Assembly: GCF_900142575.1 (NCBI RefSeq)
Contig: NZ_FRBI01000001.1
Location: 187,014 to 251,013, forward strand
DNA from: Actinacidiphila paucisporea
GTDB taxonomy: Bacteria > Actinomycetota > Actinomycetes > Streptomycetales > Streptomycetaceae
Direction: 5' to 3'
Length of the DNA stretch: 64,000 bases
Shown: piece by piece, positions 41,483 to 52,640 of the stretch
Position numbering within the stretch: position 1 is the stretch's first letter
How the letters are laid out: every line of letters begins with the position of its first letter
Notes under the pieces: generated by a model
Databases searched by the model: none
The model's input: the letters and a program-made list of their open reading frames with translations, nothing else
Told to the model about the DNA's origin: nothing
Program-made: the position numbers and the translations under genes

Positions 41483-41775
41483 AAGGGCGAAGCGACCAGC
41501 ACCCTGTGACCGTTCTCACCGCTCACAAGTGATCCGCGATTTAGGACCCACCCGCGCACGGCGATAACCTGCAAGACGGACATGCCGCGTACTCGGACAC
41601 CGCGTGCGCTTCCCTGGTGACAGCTGGTGACGTGCGGTCGCCCTGCCCGTAGCGGCACGCCCAGCCGGCAGGCGGCGCTGTACTCATGGCGGCAGCCTCC
41701 TGCCGATGCGGATGACATCCAGGCTTACATCCAGCGGATTCCAGGGAATTCCAGGGAAAAGGGAGACGGACGCGC

Positions 41776-42948
41776 GTGGACCTGTTCGAGTACCAGGCGA
41801 GGGATCTCTTCGCCAAGCACGGTGTACCGGTGCTGGCCGGTGAAGTCATCGACACGCCTGAGGCGGCGCGCGCGGCGGCGGAGCGACTGGGCGGCCGTGC
41901 GGTCGTCAAGGCGCAGGTCAAGGTAGGCGGGCGCGGCAAGGCCGGCGGTGTGAAGCTGGCCGCCGACCCGGCCGACGCGGTCGCCAAGGCCGAGGCCATC
42001 CTCGGCATGGACATCAAGGGCCACACCGTCCACAAGGTGATGCTCGCCGAGACCGCGGACATCAAGGAGGAGTACTACGTCTCCTTCCTGCTGGACCGCA
42101 CCAACCGCACCTTCCTCGCCATGGCGTCGGTCGAGGGCGGTGTCGAGATCGAGGTCGTCGCCGAGGAGAACCCGGAGGCGCTGGCCAAGGTCGCGGTGGA
42201 CGCGCTGGAGGGCGTGACGCCGGAGAAGGCCGCCGAGATCGTGGCCGCCGCGAAGTTCCCGGCCGACATCGCCGACCAGGTCGCCGATGTGCTGCAGCAG
42301 CTGTGGACCGTCTTCATCAAGGAAGACGCCCTGCTGGTCGAGGTCAACCCGCTGGTCAAGACCGGCGAGGGCAAGATCGTCGCGCTCGACGGCAAGGTCT
42401 CGCTGGACGAGAACGCCGCCTTCAGGCAGCCCGGGCACGAGGCGCTGGAGGACAAGGCCGCCGCCAACCCGCTGGAGGCCAAGGCCAAGGCCAAGGGCCT
42501 CAACTACGTCAAGCTCGACGGCGAGGTCGGCATCATCGGCAACGGCGCGGGGCTGGTCATGTCCACCCTCGACGTGGTGGCCTACGCCGGCGAGGCGCAC
42601 GGCGGCGTCAAGCCCGCCAACTTCCTGGACATCGGCGGCGGCGCCTCCGCCGAGGTCATGGCCAACGGCCTGGAGATCATCCTCGGCGACCCGGACGTCA
42701 AGTCCGTCTTCGTCAACGTCTTCGGCGGCATCACCGCCTGCGACGAGGTCGCCAACGGCATCGTGCAGGCCCTGGCGCTGCTCGGGTCCAGGGGCGAGGA
42801 AGTCACCAAGCCGCTGGTCGTACGCCTGGACGGCAACAACGCGGAGCTGGGTCGCAAGATCCTGTCCGACGCGAACCACCCCCTGGTGCAGCGGGTGGAC
42901 ACCATGGACGGCGCGGCCGACAAGGCCGCCGAGCTGGCCGCGAAGTAA
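41776..42948 (+). CDS. sucC: Succinyl-CoA ligase, beta subunit
   Basis: 390 residues, family length. The ATP-grasp N-terminus is [19 protein letters not shown], with [18 protein letters not shown] and, in the C-terminal CoA-ligase domain, [19 protein letters not shown] and [15 protein letters not shown]. With SucD it converts succinyl-CoA to succinate with NTP formation in the TCA cycle. The GTG start follows GGGAGA. In the 293-base upstream gap a weak promoter is possible (TTAGGA, 18 bases, TAACCT around 41541-41570). Co-transcribed with sucD, 21 bases downstream. Confidence 0.97.
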   Translation: MDLFEYQARDLFAKHGVPVLAGEVIDTPEAARAAAERLGGRAVVKAQVKVGGRGKAGGVKLAADPADAVAKAEAILGMDIKGHTVHKVMLAETADIKEEYYVSFLLDRTNRTFLAMASVEGGVEIEVVAEENPEALAKVAVDALEGVTPEKAAEIVAAAKFPADIADQVADVLQQLWTVFIKEDALLVEVNPLVKTGEGKIVALDGKVSLDENAAFRQPGHEALEDKAAANPLEAKAKAKGLNYVKLDGEVGIIGNGAGLVMSTLDVVAYAGEAHGGVKPANFLDIGGGASAEVMANGLEIILGDPDVKSVFVNVFGGITACDEVANGIVQALALLGSRGEEVTKPLVVRLDGNNAELGRKILSDANHPLVQRVDTMDGAADKAAELAAK

Positions 42949-42969
42949 GGGACGAGGACACAGACAACC

Positions 42970-43857
42970 ATGGCTATCTTCCTCACCAAGGACAGCAAGG
43001 TCATCGTCCAGGGCATGACCGGCGCCACCGGCATGAAGCACACCACGCTGATGCTCGGCGACGGCACGAACATCGTCGGCGGCGTCAACCCGCGCAAGGC
43101 CGGCACCACCGTCACCTTCGACGGGGGCCGCGAGGTCCCGGTCTTCGGCGGCGTCAAGGAGGCCATGGAGGCCACCGGCGCGGACGTGACCGTCATCTTC
43201 GTCCCGGAGAAGTTCACCAAGGACGCCGTGGTCGAGGCCATCGAGGCCGAGATCCCGCTGGCCGTCGTGATCACCGAGGGTGTCGCGGTGCACGACTCGG
43301 CCGCGTTCTGGGCGCTGGCGCAGCAGAAGGGCAACAAGACCCGGATCATCGGTCCGAACTGTCCGGGCCTGATCACCCCCGGCCAGTCCAACGCCGGCAT
43401 CATCCCGGGCGACATCACCAAGCCCGGCCGCATCGGCCTGGTGTCGAAGTCCGGCACGCTGACGTACCAGATGATGTACGAGCTGCGGGACATCGGCTTC
43501 TCGTCCGCGGTCGGCATCGGCGGCGACCCGATCATCGGCACCACGCACATCGACGCGCTTGCCGCGTTCGAGGCCGACCCCGACACCGACCTGATCGTGA
43601 TGATCGGTGAGATCGGCGGCGACGCCGAGGAGCGGGCCGCGGCCTTCATCGAGCAGCACGTGACGAAGCCGGTCGTCGGCTACGTCGCCGGCTTCACCGC
43701 GCCCGAGGGCAAGACCATGGGCCACGCCGGCGCCATCGTCTCCGGCTCCTCCGGCACGGCCCAGGCCAAGAAGGAGGCCCTGGAGGCCGCGGGCGTCAAG
43801 GTCGGCAAGACCCCGTCCGAGACCGCCCGGCTGGCCCGCGAGATCCTCGTCGGCTGA
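42970..43857 (+). CDS. sucD: Succinyl-CoA ligase, alpha subunit
   Basis: 295 residues. The CoA-binding N-terminus reads [32 protein letters not shown] and [16 protein letters not shown] follow. The phosphorylated histidine is in [11 protein letters not shown] near the C-terminus, where it shuttles phosphate to SucC. ATG start after GGGACGAGGAC. It ends 16 bases before a strong hairpin terminator. Confidence 0.98.
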   Translation: MAIFLTKDSKVIVQGMTGATGMKHTTLMLGDGTNIVGGVNPRKAGTTVTFDGGREVPVFGGVKEAMEATGADVTVIFVPEKFTKDAVVEAIEAEIPLAVVITEGVAVHDSAAFWALAQQKGNKTRIIGPNCPGLITPGQSNAGIIPGDITKPGRIGLVSKSGTLTYQMMYELRDIGFSSAVGIGGDPIIGTTHIDALAAFEADPDTDLIVMIGEIGGDAEERAAAFIEQHVTKPVVGYVAGFTAPEGKTMGHAGAIVSGSSGTAQAKKEALEAAGVKVGKTPSETARLAREILVG

Positions 43858-43873
43858 CCGCAGGCCACCCGCC

Positions 43874-43915
43874 ACGGCGTGGGCCCGCCCCCGGAAAGGT
43901 GCGGGCCCACGCCGT
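43874..43915. terminator. Terminator between sucD and a convergent sigma-like gene
   Basis: ACGGCGTGGGCCCGC (43874-43888) pairs perfectly with its complement at 43901-43915 around a 12-base loop. It is placed to serve both converging transcripts. Confidence 0.85.
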
Positions 43916-43931
43916 TCGTCGTCCGGTCCGG

Positions 43932-44876
43932 TCAGCCGCCCGCCGGCGGCCGGTCCGCCGGCCGCTCCAGGGCGGGGCCGCGCGGCGGCGGCGCGCCGTG
44001 CTGCGGCAGGGCGATCATGCCGACCGCCGTGGCCAGCACCATCGCGCCGGCCGCCGCGAAGACGCCGGCCGTACGCCGCCGGGTGCCGCGTTCGCTGTCC
44101 TCCCTGACGCCACGGGGTTCCGGCTCACCGGCCGGCGGGTCGGGCTGCGCCGCCAGCAGGACCGTCAGGTGGGGTCCGGCGTCGCCGCCGTCGTAGTCGT
44201 CCGGCGCCGCCGCGGCCAGCTCCCGTCGGGCGCCGACGATCCGCGACGCGGTGGCCGTCGTGCTCGACTCGACCTCGGCGGCCGTCACCCGCAGGCTCAG
44301 CCCGAGCCCGTCGTGCAGCAGCAGCGCCCGCCGCCGCTCCGGGTGCAGCCGTACCAGCGCCCACCGCAGGGCGTCCTGCGACGTCGCGGCCTTGCGCCGT
44401 CCCGGCCGCCGCTTGCCCAGCACCCGCTGCCAGGGCGCCAGGGCGTAGGTGTGCGCGGCCGCCCGCACCCACCCCGCCGGGTCGCTGTCCCGCGCCACCT
44501 CGGGCCACCGCTGCCACGCCAGGTCGAACGCCCGCCGGACGGCCCGCGCTGCCAGCGCCCGGTCCCCGGTCAGTACGGCGACCTGCCGCCGCAAGGCCGC
44601 GGCGCTGTGCCGGTAGAGGGCGTCGAAGGCGCCCTCGGGGTCGGCGGCCTCCTCCTCGGCGGGCAGGACGGTGGCGGCGACCGGGCGGTAGACGACCCGT
44701 ACCCGTATCGGCGCGGGCGGGGGTGCGCCGGGGCGGCCCGTCGCGGGCCCCGGTTTGCGCGGGCGGGAGCTCTTGGGGCCCGGCGGGGGAGTGGGGGTGG
44801 TCGCCGTGGCCCCGCGGGTGGCGGGGCGCGGGGTCGGCTGGGACCGGTTCTTGTGTGACCGTTTGCGCCCGCTCAC
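43932..44876 (-). CDS. Sigma-factor-like protein with a C-terminal membrane helix
   Basis: 314 residues. After a Pro/Arg/Thr-rich head (1-75), a region-2-like segment (DALYRHSAAALRRQVAVLTG to PAGWVRAAAHTYAL) and a region-4-like helix pair (LRLHPERRRALLLHDGLGL-type sequence, ending SRIVGARREL) resemble an ECF sigma factor. Motifs needed for promoter melting are poorly kept. A basic segment then leads to a membrane helix (about 262-283, GVFAAAGAMVLATAVGMIAL) and a short Pro-rich tail. It may be a membrane-tethered regulator. The GTG at 44876 has only AAAGG upstream. Convergent with sucCD. Confidence 0.7.
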   Translation of the reverse strand: MSGRKRSHKNRSQPTPRPATRGATATTPTPPPGPKSSRPRKPGPATGRPGAPPPAPIRVRVVYRPVAATVLPAEEEAADPEGAFDALYRHSAAALRRQVAVLTGDRALAARAVRRAFDLAWQRWPEVARDSDPAGWVRAAAHTYALAPWQRVLGKRRPGRRKAATSQDALRWALVRLHPERRRALLLHDGLGLSLRVTAAEVESSTTATASRIVGARRELAAAAPDDYDGGDAGPHLTVLLAAQPDPPAGEPEPRGVREDSERGTRRRTAGVFAAAGAMVLATAVGMIALPQHGAPPPRGPALERPADRPPAGG

Positions 44877-45004
44877 CGGTGAGGCCTTTCATCCGACGAT
44901 CCGAAGAAAGCACGTTTACGGCACATCATGGGCGACACGTCGACCGATCGCCCGTTGCTCGGGCGAAACGGGTGTTATTGACACCATGGGGCGTCGTGAC
45001 CCAT

Positions 45005-46222
45005 ATGACGGAACACGCATCGGCGCACCCGCCCGCCACGACCGGCCGGGCGCTCGCCGCGGCCCGCGCGTCGGCCGTCGCGGCCGGGGCGGCGGCCGCC
45101 GGCCTCGCGCTCGCCGCGCTCGCCGCGGTCGTCCTGCTGCTCTGGGTCGCCTCGCCCTACCCCGACAGCGGGCTCGGCGGGGCCCTGCACATCGCCACTG
45201 GCCTGTGGCTGCTCGCGCAGGGCGCCGACCTGGTACGCGACGGCACGCTCTCCGGAGTGCCGGCCCCCATCGGCGTCACCCCGCTGCTGCTCACCGCGCT
45301 GCCCGCGTGGCTGCTCCACCGCGGGGTCGCGTCCGCCGTGGGGAGCAGCACGCATCGCTCCGCGGGCTGGGTGATGGGCGGCTACCTCGGCGTCGCGGCG
45401 CCCGTCGCCGTCTACGCCGCGAGCGGGCCGCTGCGGGTCGACGCCCTCTCGGCCGCCGTATACGTCCCGCTCTTCGCCGCCGCGGTGACCGCCGCGGGCG
45501 CCTGGACCGGCAGCGGGCGCCCACCGCTGGAACGGTACGTGCCGTGGGGCGCCGACGCCGCCCTCGCGCTACGGGCCGGCGGCATCGCCACCGGGATCCT
45601 CGTCGGAGGCGGCGCCCTCATCGGCGGCGCCGCCCTCGCCTGGCACGCCGGCGCCGCCGGACACGCTTTTGGCCAGCTCAGCGCACCGATCGCCGGGCAG
45701 GCGGCCCTCGCGCTGCTGTGCGTCCTCCTGGTGCCGAACCTCGCGGTGTGGTGCGCCGCGTACGCCCTCGGGCCGGGCTTCCTGCTCGGCGCCGGCCACG
45801 CCGTCGCCCCCGGCGGCGTCTCCCCGCACCCGCTCCTGCCCCGCTTCCCCCTGCTGGCCGCCGTGCCCGCGCCGGGCGCCCACGCGGTGGGCTGGGCCGC
45901 ACTCGCGGTGCCGGTGCTCGCCGGCGCCGCGGTCGCCCACTGCTGCGTCAGGGCCCGCCTCGGCGTGCGCCGCACCGCGCTGGTCAGCGCGGGTGGCTCC
46001 GCCGTCTGCGGCGCCGCCTGCGCCGTCCTGGCCGCCTTCGCCGGCGGCCCGCTGGGCGCCGGCACCCTCGCGTCCTTCGGCCCCGCCTGGTGGCTCACCG
46101 CAGCCGCAGCCACGGCCTGGCCCCTGGTCCTCTCCCTCCCGGCATCCACCCTGCTCTCCTACACCCGCACCCGCCCGGCCCACCTGGCATACCCCCCGAT
46201 GCCGCCCCATCCCCCCACCTGA
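45005..46222 (+). CDS. DUF6350/PerM-like multi-pass membrane protein
   Basis: 405 residues with about ten hydrophobic segments and very high Ala/Gly content. It contains GALHIATGLWLLAQGADLV and GVTPLLLTALPAWLLHRG, which I recognise from the actinobacterial DUF6350 family, called PerM after the mycobacterial protein needed for cell division under stress. The ATG at 45005 is preferred although the frame opens earlier. A perfect TTGACA stands at 44979, but its matching -10 would overlap the ATG. The 3' side runs into a long repeat block. Confidence 0.78.
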   Translation: MTEHASAHPPATTGRALAAARASAVAAGAAAAGLALAALAAVVLLLWVASPYPDSGLGGALHIATGLWLLAQGADLVRDGTLSGVPAPIGVTPLLLTALPAWLLHRGVASAVGSSTHRSAGWVMGGYLGVAAPVAVYAASGPLRVDALSAAVYVPLFAAAVTAAGAWTGSGRPPLERYVPWGADAALALRAGGIATGILVGGGALIGGAALAWHAGAAGHAFGQLSAPIAGQAALALLCVLLVPNLAVWCAAYALGPGFLLGAGHAVAPGGVSPHPLLPRFPLLAAVPAPGAHAVGWAALAVPVLAGAAVAHCCVRARLGVRRTALVSAGGSAVCGAACAVLAAFAGGPLGAGTLASFGPAWWLTAAAATAWPLVLSLPASTLLSYTRTRPAHLAYPPMPPHPPT

Positions 46223-46254
46223 CCCCTCCCGAGGGGGCGGTTTACGCGGTGGCT

Positions 46255-46790
46255 TTGCCGCGCAGTTCCCCACCACCCCCTGCGGGGTGCGGCCACGGAT
46301 TCCACGGTTGCGGCCCACGGTGGCTGGTCGCTCCGTCTCCCCCAGAGCTTCGCCTGGGGGTACCCCCACGCGCCCCTGGGTGATTGCCCCTCGCGGCGGC
46401 CGGTCGTCCCCCCACCAACGCCGGACAGCGGATGACGCGCGCCAAAGGGGCGCGGGGAACTGCGCGCCCAGCCACGGCGGTGGGGAAGACGACCGCCCAC
46501 CCCAGGGGGCTGCCCCTCAAGGGCGCGTGGGGCACCCCCAGGCGAAGCTCTGGGGGAGACGGAGCGACCAGCCACGACGCGGCCGCAGGCAAGCGACGCG
46601 CCGCAAGGCGCTGCCCCTCAGGGGCGCGTGGGGCACCCCCAGGCGTAGCTCTGGCCACCGCGGTGGGAAAGGTGACCGCCCACGCCAGGGGGCTGCCCCC
46701 CCGGGGCGCGGAGAACCGCGCGACCAGCCACGGCCGTGGGAAGGGCGACCGCCCACCGCAAGGGGCACGCACCCCACGGCCGCGGGGACC
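46255..46790. repeat. Mosaic block of the dispersed intergenic repeat
   Basis: This 576-base gap is almost entirely repeat. Core 20-mers lie at 46447-46466 (perfect) and 46703-46722 (variant). Hairpin units CCCCCAG...CTGGGGG occur in both orientations near 46340-46370 and 46533-46555, and again partially near 46635-46650. Each is bordered by GCGTGGGG and GAGCGACCAGCCACG. Several part-copies in alternating orientation are fused head to tail. No gene seen. Confidence 0.8.
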
Positions 46791-46798
46791 CCCGCGGG

Positions 46799-47566
46799 CT
46801 ATCCGCGCAAGGCCGGGACGCTGCGCAACGGCTTCGGGAGAAGCGTTTGGCAGGCCTGGGACGCAGGCGTCGTCAACGCGTCCTTCTTGCACGTGTAGTA
46901 GTCGCGGTACGCGAGATGCAGCGCGAAGGACGACGCGACGATCGCGATCGTCACCGCGCTGGTGACGATGCCGGTCCACGCCGCCGTCATGAAGGAGCGC
47001 TGCGCGTCCGGCCCGGGCGCCGGCGGGGTCGGGCGCGGCGTCTGCGTGGCGTCGGCCAGGGCCGACGCCGCGGTGGCGCGGGCCTGGGCGCGGTCCTCCG
47101 GGGACATGCGCAGGGCGCTGATGCCCCAGTAGAGGGCGAGCGCGCCGAGCAGCAGGCCGACCTCGACCCAGCCGAGGACCGCGAAGATCAGGCCCCAGCC
47201 GCCGCAGACCAGCGCGTAGCGGGAGCGGCGCTGGGCCGGGTCGGTGGGGTCGAAGCGCGGGCCGCTGCCCTGGGGGCCGCTCGGGCCCCGCTCGGGGTCG
47301 GGGCGGCCGTCCTGCGGCTGCCGGTTGCCCCACTGGCTGCCCCATGCCTGGGGCGCCCCGGGCCGCCGCCCGGGTGGCGGAGGCGGGGGCGTACCGCCGG
47401 ACGAACCCGGGTCGGCGTCGCCCGATCCATCGGGCCGCCTGGGCTGCCAGGGCCGGTCCGGCGCCCCTTCGGGGGGCGGTGCGAACGGGTTGTCCTGGTC
47501 CTGGTCGCCCTCGGGCGCGCGCAGCGCGAGACGATTACGGCCGCTGCTCATGATGTGATGCGCCAT
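46799..47566 (-). CDS. Pro/Gly-rich membrane protein with three helices
   Basis: 255 residues from the ATG at 47566 (MAHHIMSS); the ATG at 47551 ([10 protein letters not shown]) is equally possible, as both have only distant ribosome sites (GAGGAG, AAGGGG). The first 130 residues are a disordered Pro/Gly/Arg/Asp segment. Helices follow at about 140-160 and 162-178, and one at about 205-228. The C-terminus has two cysteines ([17 protein letters not shown]), so an extracytoplasmic disulfide is possible. Family not recognised. Divergent from purN. Confidence 0.65.
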   Translation of the reverse strand: MAHHIMSSGRNRLALRAPEGDQDQDNPFAPPPEGAPDRPWQPRRPDGSGDADPGSSGGTPPPPPPGRRPGAPQAWGSQWGNRQPQDGRPDPERGPSGPQGSGPRFDPTDPAQRRSRYALVCGGWGLIFAVLGWVEVGLLLGALALYWGISALRMSPEDRAQARATAASALADATQTPRPTPPAPGPDAQRSFMTAAWTGIVTSAVTIAIVASSFALHLAYRDYYTCKKDALTTPASQACQTLLPKPLRSVPALRG

Positions 47567-47868
47567 CCCCTTGGGCTCGACTCCTCGTACCGGGCTCAAC
47601 GCCGCCCCGCTCCGTCCTGCTCCGTCAGCTCTACAAGTCATACGTGACACAGGTGTCGGATACATCACGTTCACCCGCGCGCAGCGCGCGCGAAGTCCCG
47701 TGCTCCCGCCAGACGCTACCTCGCGCGCGCTCCCCCGTCCCGTGGGGGCCGTTCGGTGTGCCGGTATCGTTGCTGACGGTCGGCGGTCTCGTAGGGTTCC
47801 CCGGAATCCGGCCAATCCCCGACTCGTACGATCATCCGAACGATCTCAGCGAGAGAAGAGCCCCGCCA
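47567..47868. promoter_or_regulatory. Divergent region between the membrane protein gene and purN
   Basis: 302 bases, no gene. It contains a GACAC-AG-GTGTC palindrome (47646-47657) near the membrane-protein side and an alternating CGCGCG stretch. A TATCGT near 47766-47771 is a possible purN -10. Nothing decisive. Confidence 0.3.
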
Positions 47869-48503
47869 GTGGCCGCCCACACTCCCGCCCGCAGCACCCC
47901 GGCCCGCCTCGTCGTCCTGGTCTCCGGCTCCGGCACAAACCTGCAGGCGCTGCTCGACGCCATCGACGCCGACCCCGGCTACGGCGCCACGATCGTCGCG
48001 GTCGGCGCCGACCGCGACGGCATCGCGGGCCTGGAGCGGGCCGCGCGCGCCGGACTGCCGACCTTCGTGGTGCGGGTCGGCGACCACGCCGACCGCGCCG
48101 CCTGGGACGCGGCGCTGACCGAGGCGACCGCCGCGTACGCACCCGACCTCGTCGTGTCGGCGGGCTTCATGAAGATCGTCGGCAAGCACTTCCTGGCGGC
48201 CTTCGGCGGCCGGTTCATCAACACCCACCCCGCGCTGCTGCCGAGTTTCCCCGGGGCGCACGGCGTACGCGACGCGCTCGCGTACGGCGCCAAGGTCACC
48301 GGGTGCACCGTCCACTTCGTGGACGACGGCGTCGACACCGGCCCGGTCATCGCCCAGGGCGTGGTCGAGGTCAGGGCCGACGACACGGAGGACACGCTCC
48401 ACGAGCGCATCAAGGACGTCGAGCGGCGGCTGCTGGTCGATGTCGTAGGGCGGCTGTCGCGCGACGGCTACCGCATCGAAGGACGAAAGGTACGGATTCC
48501 GGC

Positions 48504-48507
<4 letters not shown>
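47869..48507 (+). CDS. purN: Phosphoribosylglycinamide formyltransferase
   Basis: 212 residues. [18 protein letters not shown] binds the phosphoribosyl part. The catalytic Asn/His/Asp are in [17 protein letters not shown] and [10 protein letters not shown]. It transfers a formyl group from 10-formyl-THF to GAR in purine synthesis. GTG start with GAGAGAAGAG upstream. Its stop overlaps the purH ATG (ATGA). 10-formyl-THF supply is linked to folD, encoded 2.5 kb downstream. Confidence 0.97.
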
Positions 48508-50081
<1,574 letters not shown>

Positions 50082-50102
50082 CCTCGCCACACGCGGCACT
50101 TC

Positions 50103-50154
50103 GCAATGTACCGAGGCCGTACCCCGCGCCAGGGGTACGGCCTCGGTACATTGC
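50103..50154. terminator. Exceptionally long perfect hairpin between purH and a convergent RDD gene
   Basis: A 23-bp stem without mismatch (50103-50125 with 50132-50154; the left arm begins GCAATGTACCGAGG) closes a 6-base loop, GCGCCA. It serves both converging genes. It has no U-run. Confidence 0.92.
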
Positions 50155-50182
50155 CACGCCTGCGGTCAGCCGCCCGGGGTGC

Positions 50183-50851
50183 TCAGAACTGGTCCTTGAT
50201 CACCACGGTGTGGACCATCTTGTCGGCCCAGGTCTGGTTCTTGCCGTCCCACAGCGGCCACAGGAACCCGAGGCCGCACGGTATGGCGTCGAGGACGTGC
50301 AGCAGGCGGCGGCCGAAGGCGCGGCCGAAGCCCAGTGCGGCGCCGTCCGCCTCGCGCAGCAGCCGGATGCCGACGATCTTCTTGCCCGGCGTCTGCCCGG
50401 TCTTGCCCTCGCGGATGCTGAGGAAGACGAGAACGGCGATGCTGAGCAGCGCGCCGACCAGGACCAGCGTCACACCGGTGCCTGACATGCTCGGCACGTC
50501 GCAGTTCCCGGACGGGATGCCCTGGTTGGCGCAGGCGTCCTTGGCGTCCTGCACCTTCTTGCTGTGCGGCAGGCTCCCCGCCAGGTACAGACCGGTCGGC
50601 ACCAGGTTGAACATCAGGAAGTCGAGCAGGTACGCGCCCAGCCGCGCCCCCCAGCTCGCCAGCGGCGGCATGCCGGGTGGCAGGCCGCCGGCCGGCGGAT
50701 AGGCGGCGTACGGCGGCTGCTGAGCGGGGTAGCCGTAACCCGGCTGCTGGCCGTAGTACGGCTGCTGCGGGATGCCGGGGGTCTGCGGCTGGCCGTAGGG
50801 CTGCTGGGGCGGGTCGCCGTAGGGGTTCGGGGGGCCGGGAGGCTGACTCAC
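50183..50851 (-). CDS. RDD-family membrane protein
   Basis: 222 residues. A Pro/Gln/Tyr-rich N-terminus (1-62, QQPYYGQQPGYGYPAQQ) is followed by the RDD domain, here starting LASWGARLGAYLLDFLMFN (the first R-D pair), with helices at about 70-92 and 118-140. GKTGQTPGKKIVGIRLL and NQTWADKMVHTVVIKD follow. The role of RDD proteins is unclear; ion transport is proposed for some. The GTG at 50851 has AAGGA at 8 bases. The longer open frame to 52159 crosses folD and is spurious. Confidence 0.88.
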   Translation of the reverse strand: MSQPPGPPNPYGDPPQQPYGQPQTPGIPQQPYYGQQPGYGYPAQQPPYAAYPPAGGLPPGMPPLASWGARLGAYLLDFLMFNLVPTGLYLAGSLPHSKKVQDAKDACANQGIPSGNCDVPSMSGTGVTLVLVGALLSIAVLVFLSIREGKTGQTPGKKIVGIRLLREADGAALGFGRAFGRRLLHVLDAIPCGLGFLWPLWDGKNQTWADKMVHTVVIKDQF

Positions 50852-50992
50852 GTGCGGGTTCCTTAGTGAGCGGGACGGACGGGACGGATCCGCCACATCG
50901 TCCGGCCCAGCGCGTCGGGGGCGCAAGGGGCAACCGTGCACGGGAAGTGGACGGATTGGTCCCGCGCACCCCCGATCCGGGAGTATGGAGGC

Positions 50993-51853
50993 ATGAGCGC
51001 CCAGATTCTCGATGGCAAGGCCACCGCCGCCGCGATCAAGTCCGAACTGACCGAGCGCGTCCAGGCGCTCAAGGCCCGCGGTGTCGCACCCGGCCTCGGC
51101 ACCCTGCTGGTCGGCGACGACCCGGGCAGCAAGTGGTACGTCGCGGGCAAGCACCGCGACTGCGCGCAGGTCGGCATCGGCTCCATCCAGCGCGAACTGC
51201 CCGACACCGCCACGCAGGAGGAGATCGAGGCGGTCGTCCGCGAGCTCAACGACGACCCCGCCTGCACCGGTTACATCGTGCAGCTCCCCCTCCCCAAGGG
51301 CATCGACACCAACCGGGTGCTCGAACTCATGGACCCGGCCAAGGACGCGGACGGGCTGCACCCGACGAATCTGGGCCGCCTCGTGCTGGGCGTGGCCGCG
51401 CCACTGCCCTGCACCCCCAACGGCATCGTCGAACTGCTGCGGCGGCACGGGGTCGCCATCAACGGCGCCCACGTCGTGGTCGTCGGCCGCGGCATCACCG
51501 TCGGCCGCTCCATCGGCCTGCTGCTCACCCGCAAGTCCGAGAACGCCACGGTCACGCTGTGCCACACCGGCACGCGCGACCTGTCCGCGCAGCTGCGGCA
51601 GGCCGACATCATCGTGGCCGCGGCCGGCGTGCCGCACATCGTCAAGCCGGAGGACGTCAAGCCGGGTGCCGCCGTCCTCGACGTCGGCGTCAGCCGCGAC
51701 GAGCACGGCAAGATCGTCGGCGACGTCCACCCCGGTGTGGCCGAGGTCGCCGCATGGCTCTCGCCCAACCCCGGCGGCGTCGGCCCCATGACCCGGGCGC
51801 TGCTCCTGCAGAACGTGGTGGAAACGGCCGAACGGGCGGCCCCCCGTGCCTGA
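50993..51853 (+). CDS. folD: Bifunctional methylene-THF dehydrogenase/methenyl-THF cyclohydrolase
   Basis: 286 residues. Catalytic Y49 and K53 lie in [33 protein letters not shown] and the NADP loop [18 protein letters not shown] are present, then [15 protein letters not shown]. It makes 10-formyl-THF, the cofactor consumed by PurN and PurH upstream. ATG with GGGAG at 9 bases. Its end overlaps the DUF3017 gene by 8 bases. Confidence 0.98.
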   Translation: MSAQILDGKATAAAIKSELTERVQALKARGVAPGLGTLLVGDDPGSKWYVAGKHRDCAQVGIGSIQRELPDTATQEEIEAVVRELNDDPACTGYIVQLPLPKGIDTNRVLELMDPAKDADGLHPTNLGRLVLGVAAPLPCTPNGIVELLRRHGVAINGAHVVVVGRGITVGRSIGLLLTRKSENATVTLCHTGTRDLSAQLRQADIIVAAAGVPHIVKPEDVKPGAAVLDVGVSRDEHGKIVGDVHPGVAEVAAWLSPNPGGVGPMTRALLLQNVVETAERAAPRA

Positions 51854-52244
51854 CGACCTCGGCCCCGGCGGCCGCCCCGCCGTCACCACCTCCACCCCCC
51901 GACCCGAAGGCGGCGGCCGCGCCGCCCCCGGCACGGCCCCGGCTCCCGCCCGCCAGTGGCCCATCCTCCTGGTCATCACCGGCGCGGTGATCGGCCTCGT
52001 CACCACGGCCGCCGGGGCGTTTCGCGCCGGCGCGATCGTGCTGGGGGTCTCCCTGCTCCTCGGCGGAGTCCTGAGGTGGGGCATGCAGTCCGTCGGCATG
52101 CTCGCCGTACGCAGCCGGTTCACTGATGTGATCACGTACGGGATTCTCGGCGTCGCCATCGTCCTGCTGGCGCTGATGGCTCAGCCCGATCCGCTGATAC
52201 GGATCCCTTTCCTCGAGGACATCATCCACTTCTCGGTCCGCTGA
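51846..52244 (+). CDS. DUF3017 family membrane protein
   Basis: 132 residues. A Pro/Ala-rich head is followed by three helices (about 38-58, 60-80, 95-113), including [20 protein letters not shown]. It matches DUF3017, a small actinobacterial membrane family regularly encoded straight after folD. Function unknown. The GTG start overlaps the folD coding end by 8 bases, so translation is coupled. Confidence 0.85.
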   Translation: MPDDLGPGGRPAVTTSTPRPEGGGRAAPGTAPAPARQWPILLVITGAVIGLVTTAAGAFRAGAIVLGVSLLLGGVLRWGMQSVGMLAVRSRFTDVITYGILGVAIVLLALMAQPDPLIRIPFLEDIIHFSVR

Positions 52245-52264
52245 ACCGGTCCCCTGCCGGTTGC

Positions 52265-52520
52265 TTTTCCCCTCTTCCCGGTGCGGCCCCGTGGCCCCCG
52301 CGCGCCTGGGGCCGTGCCTCTTGCGGTGCGCCTTTGCCTGCCGGTGCGTCGTGGCTTGTCGCGCAGATCCTCGCGCCCCTGAGGGGCTGCCCTCGCGGCG
52401 GAGGGTGAGCGTTTTTGAGGGGCGCGGGGAACTGCGCGGCCAGCCACGGCGGTGGGAAGGTGACCGCCCACCGCAAGGGGCAGGGCCTGGGGGCGCGGGG
52501 AACTGGGCGCAGGTCGTAGC
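52265..52520. repeat. Dispersed intergenic repeat, two cores
   Basis: Core 20-mer at 52419-52438 (perfect) and a one-base variant at 52490-52509 (GGGGCGCGGGGAACTGGGCG), with GCCACGGCGGTGGGAAGG and CCGCCCACCGCAAGGGGC between them. The left part has the CGCGCCTGGGGCCG type arm. It occupies most of the 396-base gap after DUF3017. The remainder (52521-52640) shows only a weak GATAGCGT near 52604-52611 as a possible -10 for the next gene. Confidence 0.75.
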
Positions 52521-52640
52521 GGAAAAGCCGGGGCACCCCTTTAGCACAAGTGGCCCCCGCGAGTGGGAGCTTGCGGGTAAGACCACTCGTGCGGGCACGA
52601 ACGGATAGCGTAGGGCTGGGTATTCGGCGAAGGGTGCGGC

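Noticed and set aside
44979..45007. Perfect TTGACA as a -35 for the PerM-like gene
   Set aside because: The -10 at normal spacing would be CATATG, overlapping the start codon. It would need a different start, for which there is no support.
50183..52159. A 658-residue minus-strand reading frame covering folD
   Set aside because: Only the last 222 residues look like a protein (RDD family); the rest is antisense to folD and DUF3017.
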